Made by a program: the position numbers and the translations under genes
Part shown: piece by piece, positions 54,919 to 64,000 of the stretch
Layout: every line of letters starts with the position of its first letter
How positions within the stretch are numbered: position 1 is the first letter of the stretch
The notes under the pieces: generated by a model
What the model saw: only the letters and a program-made list of their open reading frames with translations
Database searches by the model: none
Told to the model about the DNA's origin: nothing
Assembly (NCBI RefSeq): GCF_000012825.1
Contig: NC_009614.1
Coordinates: forward strand, 62,001 to 126,000
Direction: 5' to 3'
Source: Phocaeicola vulgatus ATCC 8482
GTDB lineage: Bacteria > Bacteroidota > Bacteroidia > Bacteroidales > Bacteroidaceae
Length of the DNA stretch: 64,000 nucleotides

Positions 54919-54985
54919 ACTGCCACTGCCCCGGAATTCTTTATTCATCGATAGGACGTGAATATAATACCCAGGCAGTGGCAGT
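54919..54985. repeat. 12-bp inverted repeat downstream of the GHL10-type gene
   Basis: ACTGCCACTGCC (54919-54930) and GGCAGTGGCAGT (54974-54985) are perfect complements with 43 bases between. Lying between convergent genes, it may stabilise or end either transcript. No T tract supports a classical terminator. Confidence 0.45.
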
Positions 54986-55023
54986 AAAAATAAAATCTAA
55001 AATTAAAGAAACACTCCCGCTTC

Positions 55024-56523
55024 TTACAGTTTTACTTTCTTTTTAGTACCCTTCGACTCATTGTGCAAACGATCCAACGCTGTCACTACATACTGGTACT
55101 TCGTTTTTCCATCGTTATAAGGTAATGGATAAAAATGGTCACGGGTAATGGCTACAATATGGGAAGCATCATCCAAATTGATTTTTTCTTTTTTATCAAA
55201 GCGATAAACCACATACTGTACAGCTTTGTCCATCTCGTCCTTTGCCTTCGGAGCTGTCCAGAAGAGTACCGGACCTTCATACGTCCATACCATCTTCACC
55301 TTCTTTACTTTACCTGGAGCCTTATCGTCCATAAAAGGAGATTCAGGAATCAAAGCCGGATAACGATGATACTCCTTCTCCAGCATAGTGCGGTAATTGC
55401 CGGCATTATCCACCACTGCAGCAGCATACCATTGACAACTTCCCTGCACGGTAGGAAGCGACCGTTGCAACTTCATTTTGGCAGGCATCTGGTTTTGTAA
55501 CGGATTACGGGCATCCGCCTTGTTCACCGTACGCATCACATCCTGACCGATAAATAACGGACGCGAAGCGGCATGTTTTGCCCACCAATGTATCAAGTTG
55601 TCATAATCGGCAGCAGGATGACCTATTTCCCAATAAATCTGAGGGATATTATAATCTACCCAACCATTATTAATCCACATCAGCACATCTGCATACAAAT
55701 CATCATAATTCTGAAGACCGCGTGTATCACTTCCATTCGGATCATTTTTCTTGTTGCGGTAGATACCAAAAGGAGAAACACCGAACTTCACCCACGGCTT
55801 ACACTCGCGCACAGTTTCGTGAATTTCCTTTATCAGCACATTCACGTTGTCACGGCGCCAATCGGCTTTATTACTGTATCCGCGACCATATTGCGCAAAA
55901 CTGACATGATCAGGAAAATCTTCGCCCGGGTTGGGATAAGGATAGAAATAATCATCCATATGAATGGCATCCACATCATAACGGGTAACAATATCGCGCA
56001 CAATCTTGCAAATGTATTTACGGTTTTCGGGCAAAGCCGGATCAAAATAAAGTTGACCAGCATAATTCACGAAACGTTCCGGATTCTTATTATACGGATG
56101 AATGGGTGATAAGGCAGTAGTTCCCTTTGTCTTGGCACGGTAAGGGTTAATCCAGGCATGGAACTCCATTCCACGCTTATGGCATTCATCAATCATGAAC
56201 TGCATCGGGTCCCAGTAAGGTGAAGGCACTCTGCCCTGCACTCCTGTAAGAAAGCGGCTCCACGGCTCATAAGAAGATTTATACAAGGCATCGGCTTCTG
56301 CACGTACCTGAAAAATTATCGCATTAATGCCTGCGCCCTGCAGACTGTTTAGTTGATTTATTAACAGCCGCTGTATCTTCTCTGTCGGCATTCCCTGGAA
56401 CTGTCCATTCACACACTGAATCCATGCACCGCGGAACTCACGTTTAGGATAACGTGTCTGAGCACTGACAACAGAAGTAAAAAGTAGTGCTATCAATAAA
56501 AGAAGAATAGTTTTTGCTCTCAT
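55024..56523 (-). CDS. GHL10-type (DUF187) glycosyl hydrolase-like protein
   Basis: A 499-residue exported protein with signal peptide MRAKTILLLLIALLFTSVVSAQ. The TIM-barrel-like GHL10 domain begins KREFRGAWIQCVNGQFQGM and includes IIFQVRAEADALYKSSYEPW, GMEFHAWINPYRA, VDAIHMDDYFYPYP and KFGVSPFGIYR. The last 100 residues form an Fn3-like segment (GPVLFWTAPKAKDEMDKAVQYVVYRFD). The family is found near envelope and peptidoglycan genes; its substrate is not settled. Divergent from uvrA with back-to-back promoters. Confidence 0.88.
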   Translation of the reverse strand: MRAKTILLLLIALLFTSVVSAQTRYPKREFRGAWIQCVNGQFQGMPTEKIQRLLINQLNSLQGAGINAIIFQVRAEADALYKSSYEPWSRFLTGVQGRVPSPYWDPMQFMIDECHKRGMEFHAWINPYRAKTKGTTALSPIHPYNKNPERFVNYAGQLYFDPALPENRKYICKIVRDIVTRYDVDAIHMDDYFYPYPNPGEDFPDHVSFAQYGRGYSNKADWRRDNVNVLIKEIHETVRECKPWVKFGVSPFGIYRNKKNDPNGSDTRGLQNYDDLYADVLMWINNGWVDYNIPQIYWEIGHPAADYDNLIHWWAKHAASRPLFIGQDVMRTVNKADARNPLQNQMPAKMKLQRSLPTVQGSCQWYAAAVVDNAGNYRTMLEKEYHRYPALIPESPFMDDKAPGKVKKVKMVWTYEGPVLFWTAPKAKDEMDKAVQYVVYRFDKKEKINLDDASHIVAITRDHFYPLPYNDGKTKYQYVVTALDRLHNESKGTKKKVKL

Positions 56524-56548
56524 TTTGTTATTCTTGTTTAATACGCTT

Positions 56549-56580
56549 GCAAAGATAAGAAAACTTATAATTATCTTTGC
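56549..56580. promoter_or_regulatory. Back-to-back -7 boxes for the GHL10-type gene and uvrA
   Basis: CAAAGATA at 56550-56557 is TATCTTTG on the minus strand (27 bases before the GHL10 ATG). TATCTTTG at 56572-56579 serves uvrA (26 bases before its ATG). Together they make a perfect 10-bp inverted repeat, GCAAAGATAA and TTATCTTTGC. Confidence 0.7.
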
Positions 56581-56604
56581 ATATTAAACCAAATTCAATA
56601 AAGA

Positions 56605-59406
56605 ATGTCAGAAAGTAACTATATATCCATAAAAGGAGCAAAGGTAAACAACCTCAAAAACATCGATGTAAACATTCCACGCAACAAGCTGGTCGTCATC
56701 ACGGGACTATCCGGTTCCGGAAAATCATCCTTGGCTTTTGATACATTATACGCTGAAGGTCAGCGACGCTATGTAGAAAGCCTGTCATCATACGCCCGCC
56801 AATTTCTGGGCCGCATGAGCAAGCCTGAGTGTGATTTCATCAAAGGTATACCACCCGCTATCGCCATAGAGCAAAAAGTGAACAGCCGCAATCCTCGTTC
56901 CACCGTGGGTACTTCCACCGAAATATATGAGTATCTGCGACTGCTCTATGCACGCGTGGGGAAGACTTATTCCCCCATTAGCGGGCAACTGGTGAAAAAA
57001 CATAGCATTGAAGATATTGTAAACTGTATGCTTTCCTTTCCTAAAGGAACGAAATACACGGTTCTCACTCCTATGATGCCCCGTGAAGGCCGTACACTGC
57101 TCCAGCAACTGGAAATGGACTTGAAACAAGGATTTACCCGTATAGAGGTGAACCGTGAAATAGTCCGTATAGAAGATTTTCTGCAACAAACAGCTGCCGA
57201 AGATAAAAAACAAAACATCTATCTGCTGGTAGATCGCATGACAGCCGATGATAGCAAAGACAGTATCAGCCGCCTCACCGATTCTGCCGAAACGGCCATG
57301 TACGAGGGAGACGGGAATTGTCTCCTCCGCTTCTACTCTGCTGACGGAAGTACGCAGCTGTTCTCTTTCAGCACTAAATTCGAGACCGACGGAATTAAAT
57401 TCGAAGAACCGAATGACCAAATGTTTTCATTCAATTCCCCTCTCGGCGCTTGTCCCGAATGCGAAGGCTTCGGTAAAGTGATAGGTATAGATGAACATCT
57501 GGTGATTCCAAACCGTGCTCTGAGTGTATATGACGGAGCTGTCCTTTGCTGGCGTGGTGAAAAGATGGGGGAATGGCTACAGGAATTCATTCATGAAGCT
57601 CCCGCCCACGATTTCCCCATCTTCGCCCCTTATTATGAACTGACACAGGAACAAAAAGATTATTTATGGCATGGACCTAGAAATAAGGCCTGTATAGATT
57701 CTTTCTTCAAAATGCTGGAAGAAAACCAATATAAAATACAATATCGTGTGATGCTGGCACGATACAGGGGAAAAACTATTTGTCCTGTCTGCCACGGAAC
57801 ACGCTTGAAAAAAGAAGCCGGTTATGTAAAAGTAGGTGGAAAATCCATCTCTCAACTGGTTGACTTACCTATTCACGACTTAAAAGAATTCTTCCGCACT
57901 CTAGAACTAGATGCACATGACACAGCCATCGCCAAACGGATCTTAACGGAAATTACCAACCGCATCAACTTCCTCATGGATGTGGGTTTGGGATATCTTA
58001 CACTGAACCGTCTCAGCAACTCGCTCTCCGGCGGTGAAAGCCAGCGCATCAATCTGGCCACCTCATTAGGCAGCAGCTTGGTAGGCTCACTCTATATCCT
58101 GGACGAGCCCAGTATCGGATTACACAGCCGTGACACCGACCGGCTGATAAAAGTACTTCGTCAGTTACAGGAGCTGGGAAACACCGTAGTAGTGGTAGAA
58201 CATGATGAAGAAATAATCCGTGCTGCCGATTATATCATTGATATCGGTCCTCAAGCAGGACGTTTAGGAGGACAAATAGTATATCAAGGCAACATGAACG
58301 ATCTTCAAAGAAACAGTAACAGTTATACGGTGCGCTATTTGTTGGGAGAAGAAAACATAGAGATTCCCCGATGCCATCGTCCGTGGAACAATTATATAGA
58401 AATAAAAGGTGCGCGTGAAAACAACCTTAAAGGCATTGACGTAAAATTTCCACTGAATGTAATGACGGTAGTTACGGGAGTCAGCGGTTCGGGGAAGAGT
58501 ACGTTGGTACGTGATGTCTTTTACAAGGCATTGAAACGCGAATATAGTGAAGCTAGCGAACGGCCGGGTGAGTTCATCTCTTTGGAAGGAGATGTACAGC
58601 TGGTGAAAGATATTGAATTTGTAGACCAGAATCCTATCGGAAAATCATCACGCAGCAATCCGGTAACCTATGTAAAAGCATACGACGAAATACGAAAACT
58701 CTTTGCCGAACAGCCTCTTGCCAAGCAAATGGGATATACTGCCGGATATTTCTCATTCAATACCGAAGGCGGGCGCTGTGAGGAATGCAAAGGTGACGGT
58801 ACGGTAACCGTTGAAATGCAATTTATGGCAGATTTGGTACTAGAATGTGAGTCTTGTCATGGAAAACGTTTCAAGAGCGACACGCTGGAAATAAAATTCC
58901 AAGACAAGAGCATCTATGACATTCTGGAAATGACAGTGAATCAAGCCATTGAATTCTTTGCCGAATACAATCAAAAAAAGATAGTGAAGAAACTAATTCC
59001 ATTACAAGAAGTGGGATTGGGATATATAAAGTTAGGACAAGCCTCCTCCACTCTTTCCGGCGGCGAGAACCAACGCGTAAAACTAGCTTATTTTCTGAGC
59101 ATAGAGAAAGCACAACCCACTATTTTTGTATTCGATGAACCAACCACAGGTCTGCATTTTCATGATATCAAGAAACTGCTGGAAGCATTTGAAGCCTTAA
59201 TCAGCCGCGGACATACCATTATCATTATCGAGCATAATATGGATGTGATAAAATGTGCCGACCATGTGATTGACCTAGGACCCGAAGGAGGAAATATGGG
59301 AGGAAATCTGGTAGTTGCGGGCACTCCGGAAGAGGTTGCAGCATGTGCGGCATCTTATACGGGACAGTTTTTACGTGAAAAACTGGCGATGGATTCTCCT
59401 GATTGA
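56605..59406 (+). CDS. uvrA: Excinuclease ABC subunit A
   Basis: A 933-residue DNA-damage sensor of nucleotide excision repair. The first ATPase has Walker [13 protein letters not shown] and signature LSGGESQRI. Zinc modules read [16 protein letters not shown] and [32 protein letters not shown]. The second ATPase has [14 protein letters not shown], signature [12 protein letters not shown] and Walker [14 protein letters not shown]. Full family length. It acts with UvrB and UvrC, not encoded here. Confidence 0.97.
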   Translation: MSESNYISIKGAKVNNLKNIDVNIPRNKLVVITGLSGSGKSSLAFDTLYAEGQRRYVESLSSYARQFLGRMSKPECDFIKGIPPAIAIEQKVNSRNPRSTVGTSTEIYEYLRLLYARVGKTYSPISGQLVKKHSIEDIVNCMLSFPKGTKYTVLTPMMPREGRTLLQQLEMDLKQGFTRIEVNREIVRIEDFLQQTAAEDKKQNIYLLVDRMTADDSKDSISRLTDSAETAMYEGDGNCLLRFYSADGSTQLFSFSTKFETDGIKFEEPNDQMFSFNSPLGACPECEGFGKVIGIDEHLVIPNRALSVYDGAVLCWRGEKMGEWLQEFIHEAPAHDFPIFAPYYELTQEQKDYLWHGPRNKACIDSFFKMLEENQYKIQYRVMLARYRGKTICPVCHGTRLKKEAGYVKVGGKSISQLVDLPIHDLKEFFRTLELDAHDTAIAKRILTEITNRINFLMDVGLGYLTLNRLSNSLSGGESQRINLATSLGSSLVGSLYILDEPSIGLHSRDTDRLIKVLRQLQELGNTVVVVEHDEEIIRAADYIIDIGPQAGRLGGQIVYQGNMNDLQRNSNSYTVRYLLGEENIEIPRCHRPWNNYIEIKGARENNLKGIDVKFPLNVMTVVTGVSGSGKSTLVRDVFYKALKREYSEASERPGEFISLEGDVQLVKDIEFVDQNPIGKSSRSNPVTYVKAYDEIRKLFAEQPLAKQMGYTAGYFSFNTEGGRCEECKGDGTVTVEMQFMADLVLECESCHGKRFKSDTLEIKFQDKSIYDILEMTVNQAIEFFAEYNQKKIVKKLIPLQEVGLGYIKLGQASSTLSGGENQRVKLAYFLSIEKAQPTIFVFDEPTTGLHFHDIKKLLEAFEALISRGHTIIIIEHNMDVIKCADHVIDLGPEGGNMGGNLVVAGTPEEVAACAASYTGQFLREKLAMDSPD

Positions 59407-59651
59407 TTTTTTATTCACCGTTGATTGTCCAAACTGACACAAATTATTAAATATGATTATACGCAATATACCACTAGATGATAAATGGGAATTTAAAAGT
59501 GATTTATTCCGTTCTATAAGTTTAGCATTTTGTGGTATGATTGCAGAATCATTTTACTAAAAATCTGTTTTAATGTTTTCCGCATTGTCAATCTAAACGA
59601 AAATATGAGTAAATTTAGAATTGAATTAACAACCTTATAAATCAACAGAAT

Positions 59652-60683
59652 ATGAAAAAACTTTTTTTACTACTCTTGCTGTTCCCTTTCCTATTGGGAT
59701 GTTCACAAAAAGAGAAAGAATTCACCGTTCTTCAATGGAACATTTGGCAAGAAGGAACTGTAATTCCCGGTGGTTACGACGCTATTGTGAATGAAATAGC
59801 CCGTCTTCGTCCGGACTTCGTCACATTGAGCGAAGTACGTAATTACGAAAACACCAATTTCACTGCCCGCCTAGTGCAATCATTAAAGGAAAAAGGAGAA
59901 ACCTATTATTCCTTCTATACCTATGATACAGGTCTGTTAAGCCGATACCCCATCACTGATTCATTAACCGTTTTTCCCGAAAAGAATGACCACGGCAGTA
60001 TCTATCGCCTTACAGCCGATATGAACGGACAGAAAATAGCAGTCTACACCGCTCATCTTGATTATTTGGATGACGCCTATTATAATGTACGCGGATATGA
60101 TGGCTCTACTTGGGAAGAAATCCCTATCCCCACTACCGTAGAAGAAGTATTAAAGAGAAATGTAGCCTCACAACGCGATGACGCCATCAGACTATTCATT
60201 GAACAGGCAAAAAAAGATCGTGCAGCCGGCTACACCATCATTTTAGGAGGAGATTTTAATGAACCTTCACATCAAGATTGGACTGAAGAAACCAAAGACC
60301 TGTATGACCATCATGGCTTTGTAATCCCCTGGACAGTTCCTGTCCTGTTAGACGAAGCCGGATTGAAAGACGCCTATCGAGAATTCTATCCAGATGTATT
60401 AAACTATCCCGGCTTCACTTATCCTTCGGATAATCCGGCAAAGCCCGCCGACAAAATAACCTGGGCTCCCAAAGCAGATGAACGCGACCGTATAGATTAC
60501 ATTTGGTATTATCCCGAAAAGGGGTTGAAAGTGAAAGACGCCGCCATTTTCGGTCCGAAAAATTCCATAGTCCGTGCACAGCGTGTTCAGGAAACATCTA
60601 AAGACAAGTTTATAGAACCATTGGGCGTATGGCCTACAGACCATAAAGGAGTACTGGTTACTTTCCAATATCCCGCCAAATAA
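59652..60683 (+). CDS. Endonuclease/exonuclease/phosphatase-family lipoprotein
   Basis: A 343-residue predicted lipoprotein (FPFLLGC, Cys17) with an EEP fold. Motifs are VLQWNIWQEG (metal Asn), LRPDFVTLSEVRNYE (metal Glu), VYTAHLDYLDD, ILGGDFNEPSHQDW (Asp/Asn), RIDYIWYYP and a terminal WPTDHKGVLVTF with the catalytic His. Exported EEP proteins act on phosphodiesters such as sphingomyelin, inositol phosphates or DNA; which one is unknown. It is followed at 57 bases by the GH20 gene, which has its own -7 box. Confidence 0.88.
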   Translation: MKKLFLLLLLFPFLLGCSQKEKEFTVLQWNIWQEGTVIPGGYDAIVNEIARLRPDFVTLSEVRNYENTNFTARLVQSLKEKGETYYSFYTYDTGLLSRYPITDSLTVFPEKNDHGSIYRLTADMNGQKIAVYTAHLDYLDDAYYNVRGYDGSTWEEIPIPTTVEEVLKRNVASQRDDAIRLFIEQAKKDRAAGYTIILGGDFNEPSHQDWTEETKDLYDHHGFVIPWTVPVLLDEAGLKDAYREFYPDVLNYPGFTYPSDNPAKPADKITWAPKADERDRIDYIWYYPEKGLKVKDAAIFGPKNSIVRAQRVQETSKDKFIEPLGVWPTDHKGVLVTFQYPAK

Positions 60684-60707
60684 TATCGTTTTTCCCAATA
60701 TTTCTGT

Positions 60708-60715
60708 TATCTTTG
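60708..60715 (+). promoter_or_regulatory. Candidate -7 box (TATCTTTG) for the GH20 gene; decides its start
   Basis: An exact TATCTTTG, 24 bases before the ATG at 60740. An in-frame TTG at 60713 falls inside this box and so cannot be the translation start of a transcript from here. Confidence 0.65.
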
Positions 60716-60739
60716 TCCAATAACCTAATTTATTATCCT

Positions 60740-63046
60740 ATGACCAAATGTACACATAAGCAGTTAATGACCGCCTGTATGTTAGCAGGCACATTGATGT
60801 TGGGAGCATGTACCAGTACTCCCCCTGTAACAAAAGAGGTATCCATTGTACCCATAACCAACCATCTGGAGGAAACAAACGGTGCTTTTGTATTGAAAAG
60901 TAATACCTCCATCGGTGTTATTGACGCCGAACTAATTCCCGCAGCCGAGTATTTGGCCGATATGCTTTCCGGTGCCACAGGCTACGACCTTAAAGTAAAA
61001 GAAGGCGAAGGAACCATCACCCTTGCCTTGGGGGATGTTCAAGGAAAAGAAGGTGCCTATACCCTGACAGCCGAGAGCGATAAGGTCAACATTACAGGTA
61101 ACTCTTACGGAGGTGTCATTGCAGGTATCGAATCCCTCAGACAGCTGTTTCCCCCGCAAATAGAATCTAAAGAAATTGTTAAAGGTACAGACTGGGCCAT
61201 ACCGGCCGTTAACATTCAAGATGCCCCCCGCTTTGAATGGAGAGGCATCATGCTGGACGTATCCCGCCATTTCTACACAATAGATGAGGTGAAAGAATTA
61301 CTGGATGTCATGGCCCTTTACAAGATGAATAAATTCCACTGGCATCTTACCGATGACCAAGGATGGCGTATCGAAATCAAGAAATATCCTTTACTGACGG
61401 AAAAAGGAGCCTGGCGCAAATTCAATTCCCATGACCGCGAATGCATACGTCAGTCAAAGACTGATAACAATCCGGATATGGCAATTCCCGAAGACAAGAT
61501 ACGCATCGTAGAAGGTGACACCCTATATGGAGGCTACTACACTCAGGAAGATATCAAGGATGTCATAGCATACGCCAAAATACGAGGCATAGATATTATT
61601 CCCGAAATTGATATGCCGGGACACATGCTGGCAGCTGTGAGTAACTATGAAGGTGTTTCCTGTTTTAACGAAACCGGTTGGGGAAGCGTCTTCTCCTCAC
61701 CTGTTTGTCCGGGGAAAGACTCTGCATTGGAGTTCTGCAAGAATGTTTATGCAGAACTGATAGCCCTTTTCCCCTATAAGTATGTACATATAGGAGGTGA
61801 CGAAGTAGAAAAAACCAATTGGAAAAAATGTCCGGACTGCCAGAAACGTATGCATGACAATAATCTGAAAACCGAAGAAGAACTGCAATCATGGTTCATT
61901 CATGACATGGAGAGATTCTTTAACGGGAAAGGCAAAGAAATGATAGGCTGGGATGAAATCATTGAAGGCGGATTGTCTAAAACAGCCACCGTAATGTGGT
62001 GGCGCAGCTGGGTAAAAGATGCAGCGACCAAGGCAACGGCACAAGGCAACCCTGTCATTTTCACTCCTAACGGACAATTTTATTTGGATTATGCAGAAGA
62101 CAAGAATTCTATGGCAAGCATTTATAATCTGGATACGACAGACAACCTGACTCCCGAGCAGCAGTCGCTGATTTTAGGAGTGCAGGGAAATATTTGGTGC
62201 GAATGGATTCCTTCCAACGCACGTATGCAATATATGACCATTCCACGTTTGCTGGCTATTGCCGAATTAGGTTGGAGCAAACCGGAGCAAAAAGACTGGA
62301 ATGCCTTCAAACAACGCCTGTCTGATCAGTTTGAACGTCTCAATATCATGGGTATCAATTACCGTATACCCGATTTGGAAGGCTTTAATGCCGTCAACGC
62401 CTTTATCGGTGAAGGAACCATCAATGTAACTTGCCTTGACCCCACTGCGGAAATTCACTATACCACTGATGGCAGTACTCCTACTTTACAATCTCCCGTA
62501 TATGAAGGTCCCATCAAAGTGACTGAAACCACAGACTTTACTTTCTGCACCTTCCGCCCTAATGGAAAGAAAGGTGACATAGCCAAGACACGTTTCATCA
62601 AAAGTGAATATACCCCCTCTGTAACTGCCGCTCCTTCCAATCCGGGTTTGAAAGCTACATGGCACGAATTTAAAGGAAATAAATGCAGTGAAATAGAAAA
62701 AGCTCCGATCAATGGTACTTATCCAGTGGAAGACGTTATGATTCCTAAAAAAGTAAAAGGAAATATCGGACTGATTATCAAAGGATATTTCAATGCTCCT
62801 CAAGACGATATCTACACTTTTGCACTCCTGTCCGACGATGGTAGTACATTGACCATAGACAGTGAACAGATAGTAGACAATGACGGACCTCACGGACCTA
62901 AAGAAATAGTGGGACAAAAGGCATTGGCGAAAGGATATCATCCAATGGAATTACGTTATTTCGACCAAAACGGAGGACAACTGAAATTAAAAGTAACAGG
63001 TAGTGATGGTAAAGAAATTCCGTTCACGCATCTCTATGCGCATTAA
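60740..63046 (+). CDS. GH20 beta-N-acetylhexosaminidase lipoprotein with chitobiase C-terminal and PA14 domains
   Basis: A 768-residue lipoprotein (lipobox LGAC, Cys24). It has an N-terminal GH20b domain (to about 155). The catalytic GH20 barrel includes FEWRGIMLDVSRHFYTIDEVK, FHWHLTDDQGWRIEIK and HIGGDEVEKTNW, with the catalytic pair Asp354-Glu355. A CHB_HEX_C segment follows (IHYTTDGSTPTLQSPVYEGP). The C-terminal PA14-like domain contains YTFALLSDDGSTLTIDSEQIVDNDG. It removes terminal GlcNAc/GalNAc from glycans; PA14 may bind carbohydrate. The start at 60740 gives the lipoprotein signal. Confidence 0.94.
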   Translation: MTKCTHKQLMTACMLAGTLMLGACTSTPPVTKEVSIVPITNHLEETNGAFVLKSNTSIGVIDAELIPAAEYLADMLSGATGYDLKVKEGEGTITLALGDVQGKEGAYTLTAESDKVNITGNSYGGVIAGIESLRQLFPPQIESKEIVKGTDWAIPAVNIQDAPRFEWRGIMLDVSRHFYTIDEVKELLDVMALYKMNKFHWHLTDDQGWRIEIKKYPLLTEKGAWRKFNSHDRECIRQSKTDNNPDMAIPEDKIRIVEGDTLYGGYYTQEDIKDVIAYAKIRGIDIIPEIDMPGHMLAAVSNYEGVSCFNETGWGSVFSSPVCPGKDSALEFCKNVYAELIALFPYKYVHIGGDEVEKTNWKKCPDCQKRMHDNNLKTEEELQSWFIHDMERFFNGKGKEMIGWDEIIEGGLSKTATVMWWRSWVKDAATKATAQGNPVIFTPNGQFYLDYAEDKNSMASIYNLDTTDNLTPEQQSLILGVQGNIWCEWIPSNARMQYMTIPRLLAIAELGWSKPEQKDWNAFKQRLSDQFERLNIMGINYRIPDLEGFNAVNAFIGEGTINVTCLDPTAEIHYTTDGSTPTLQSPVYEGPIKVTETTDFTFCTFRPNGKKGDIAKTRFIKSEYTPSVTAAPSNPGLKATWHEFKGNKCSEIEKAPINGTYPVEDVMIPKKVKGNIGLIIKGYFNAPQDDIYTFALLSDDGSTLTIDSEQIVDNDGPHGPKEIVGQKALAKGYHPMELRYFDQNGGQLKLKVTGSDGKEIPFTHLYAH

Positions 63047-63063
63047 TCTCACATAAAAAGTTT

Positions 63064-63146
63064 TTCCACCACAGATTATACAGATTTACATAGATTGAAT
63101 TTCAATGAATTCTCCCATTCAATAATCTGCGTAATCTGTGGTGGAA
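63064..63146. terminator. Long inverted repeat (REP-like), bidirectional terminator
   Basis: TTCCACCACAGATTA plus CAGATT (63064-63086) pairs with AATCTG plus TAATCTGTGGTGGAA (63124-63146): 21 matched pairs with one 2-base mismatch. It lies between convergent genes. The CCACAGATTA..TAATCTGTGG arms look like a dispersed palindromic repeat rather than a simple terminator. Confidence 0.7.
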
Positions 63147-63155
63147 TTACATCAA

Positions 63156-63647
63156 TCAGAAGTAAACTCCGAACCCTATCTTGAAGCCTAATTTACTAAA
63201 TTCTGAAATATCACTAAAACTCAAGTCATAATATACAGACGGCTCAATAGTCACATTTCTGCCCAAGAAAAAAGCATATCCGACTTCCGGTGTCAAACAA
63301 ACCAGATTCTTTTTAAATCCTACACAAGAAAGGTGCTTATACGCCATTCCCAATCCTCCATAAATACCGCAACTGGAAAAATAATAACGTCCTTGTGCAC
63401 CAATACTGGTTTCATCCATTCCATGTTCTACATAATTGCCCTTAAAATTCAGCAATACAGCCACATTATCGGCTACAAACGCACCACCGGTCAAAGCGAA
63501 ACCAAAATTTGTACCCTCATTCTTGCTATGAGATAGGTCAAGCCCTGTCAATGAAGCATTCACATACCATACCTCCTTCTCAAATTGAGCATGCGCACTC
63601 AGTGCAGTCATTACCAACAGCATCAAGCTGACTAAAATTTTCTTCAT
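63156..63647 (-). CDS. Small outer-membrane beta-barrel protein
   Basis: A 163-residue exported protein with signal peptide MKKILVSLMLLVMTALSAHAQ. The mature part alternates strands and turns as in an eight-stranded barrel (SLTGLDLSHSK, FGFALTGGAFVADNVAVLLNF, GLGMAYKHLS) and ends with aromatic FKIGFGVYF, the C-terminal signature for outer-membrane insertion. Function unknown. It lies 18 bases after a small membrane-protein gene. Confidence 0.78.
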   Translation of the reverse strand: MKKILVSLMLLVMTALSAHAQFEKEVWYVNASLTGLDLSHSKNEGTNFGFALTGGAFVADNVAVLLNFKGNYVEHGMDETSIGAQGRYYFSSCGIYGGLGMAYKHLSCVGFKKNLVCLTPEVGYAFFLGRNVTIEPSVYYDLSFSDISEFSKLGFKIGFGVYF

Positions 63648-63665
63648 AATGTTGTCGTTTAATAG

Positions 63666-63887
63666 TTATTTTTTATTTTCCAAATCACGTTCACGTCTTT
63701 CCTCCGCCTTTTCTTTCTTACGAAGGACAATCCATAACAACGCTATTATCATATAGGATAAACCTACTGTGAGATACTTTTCCGTATCACTTATTTCCGT
63801 ATTACGCGGAATAAAATAAACGGCCATCGCTGTAGTATAAACCAACAAAGCGACAGGCAACCAAATCGATTTTCTATATTTTTTCAT
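63666..63887 (-). CDS. Small two-helix membrane protein
   Basis: 73 residues: basic start MKKYRKS, membrane helix about 8-26, a short loop (RNTEISDTEKYLT), a second helix about 40-58, and a charged tail KKEKAEERRERDLENKK. No family recognised. Its start overlaps the end of the upstream membrane-protein gene by 14 bases, and the barrel gene follows closely, so the three probably form an operon. Confidence 0.6.
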   Translation of the reverse strand: MKKYRKSIWLPVALLVYTTAMAVYFIPRNTEISDTEKYLTVGLSYMIIALLWIVLRKKEKAEERRERDLENKK

Positions 63888-64000
63888 AAACTATGCTGTT
63901 TTGTTTCCTATACCAACTTACAAACCCTATAGCGGCTACCAACGTGCAAAGACCACCGATTATATAAGATACATAATCAGAAAGTGCCAATCCTTCGGGA
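63874..64000 (-). CDS. C-terminal part of another small membrane protein (start outside window)
   Basis: On the minus strand a frame with no stop runs from the window edge to a TAG at 63874. The visible 41 residues end in a hydrophobic helix (YIIGGLCTLVAAIGFVSW) and a basic tail YRKQNSIVYEKI. It overlaps the next gene by 14 bases. Helix pattern and position suggest a relative of the 73-residue protein or a partner in the same operon. Confidence 0.55.
   Translation of the reverse strand, partial: PEGLALSDYVSYIIGGLCTLVAAIGFVSWYRKQNSIVYEKI

Noticed and set aside
59453..59560. Possible 35-residue gene between uvrA and the EEP lipoprotein
   Set aside because: Starts MIIRNIPLDDKWEFKSDLF and is readable, but has no recognisable family, promoter box or leader signal; chance is likely in AT-rich DNA.

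Overview
The window reads as a chromosomal segment of a gut Bacteroidales bacterium, most like Bacteroides/Phocaeicola. The evidence is AT-rich DNA with -7 boxes of the form TAnnTTTG (several exact TATCTTTG copies), lipoproteins with Bacteroidetes-style signals, a hybrid two-component regulator, NigD-like and NVEALA-type proteins, DUF4827 and DUF4924 proteins, a GPH sugar symporter and glycoside hydrolases. Species is inferred, not proven.

Layout. 1-0.8 kb: 3' part of an IS110-family element. 0.8-3.4 kb: GPH symporter and a GH16 lipoprotein. The leader of the GH16 gene has been split by a complete IS982-family element (3403-4434, 17-bp terminal repeats, 6-bp target duplication). 4.5-10.3 kb: minus-strand run of rpe, comEC, nrnA, a DUF4827 lipoprotein and glmM. 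10.4-13.2 kb: ECF sigma factor with a coupled membrane/beta-barrel protein, then a NigD-like lipoprotein. 13.3-18 kb: Sua5-type synthase, CLC channel, fmt and nagA. 18-26.9 kb: a four-gene RND efflux operon with two different permeases. 40-63 kb: housekeeping and metabolic genes (djlA-like, prfC, rfbD, purL, uvrA), a large hybrid histidine kinase next to paired chromate transporters, a GHL10-type hydrolase, an EEP hydrolase and a GH20 hexosaminidase. The right edge holds a small barrel protein and two small membrane proteins, the last one cut by the window end.

The most interesting part is 26.9-39.1 kb, an accessory region devoted to exported small proteins and lipoproteins. It has two NVEALA-type precursor peptides, both Cys-containing. 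One is coupled to a lipoprotein with a thioredoxin-like CxxC segment and a DUF1573 domain; the other precedes a six-bladed propeller lipoprotein. A second propeller lipoprotein lies at 38-39 kb. A membrane-spanning protein with a C-terminal OmpR-type winged helix (36189-37187) sits between them. Next to these is a tight four-gene operon: transglutaminase-like lipoprotein, accessory signal peptidase I, second transglutaminase-like lipoprotein, and an O-antigen-ligase-like membrane protein with a TPR tail.

Upstream of the 73-residue NVEALA gene are four TTAAG half-sites spaced exactly 11 bp apart. Upstream of the 38-kb propeller gene are two related half-sites, also 11 bp apart. Both arrays end 32 nt before a -7-like box. 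I propose that the winged-helix protein controls both genes and that the region encodes a regulated export, maturation or cross-linking system for NVEALA peptides. This is inference from gene order, motifs and spacing; no function has been shown here.
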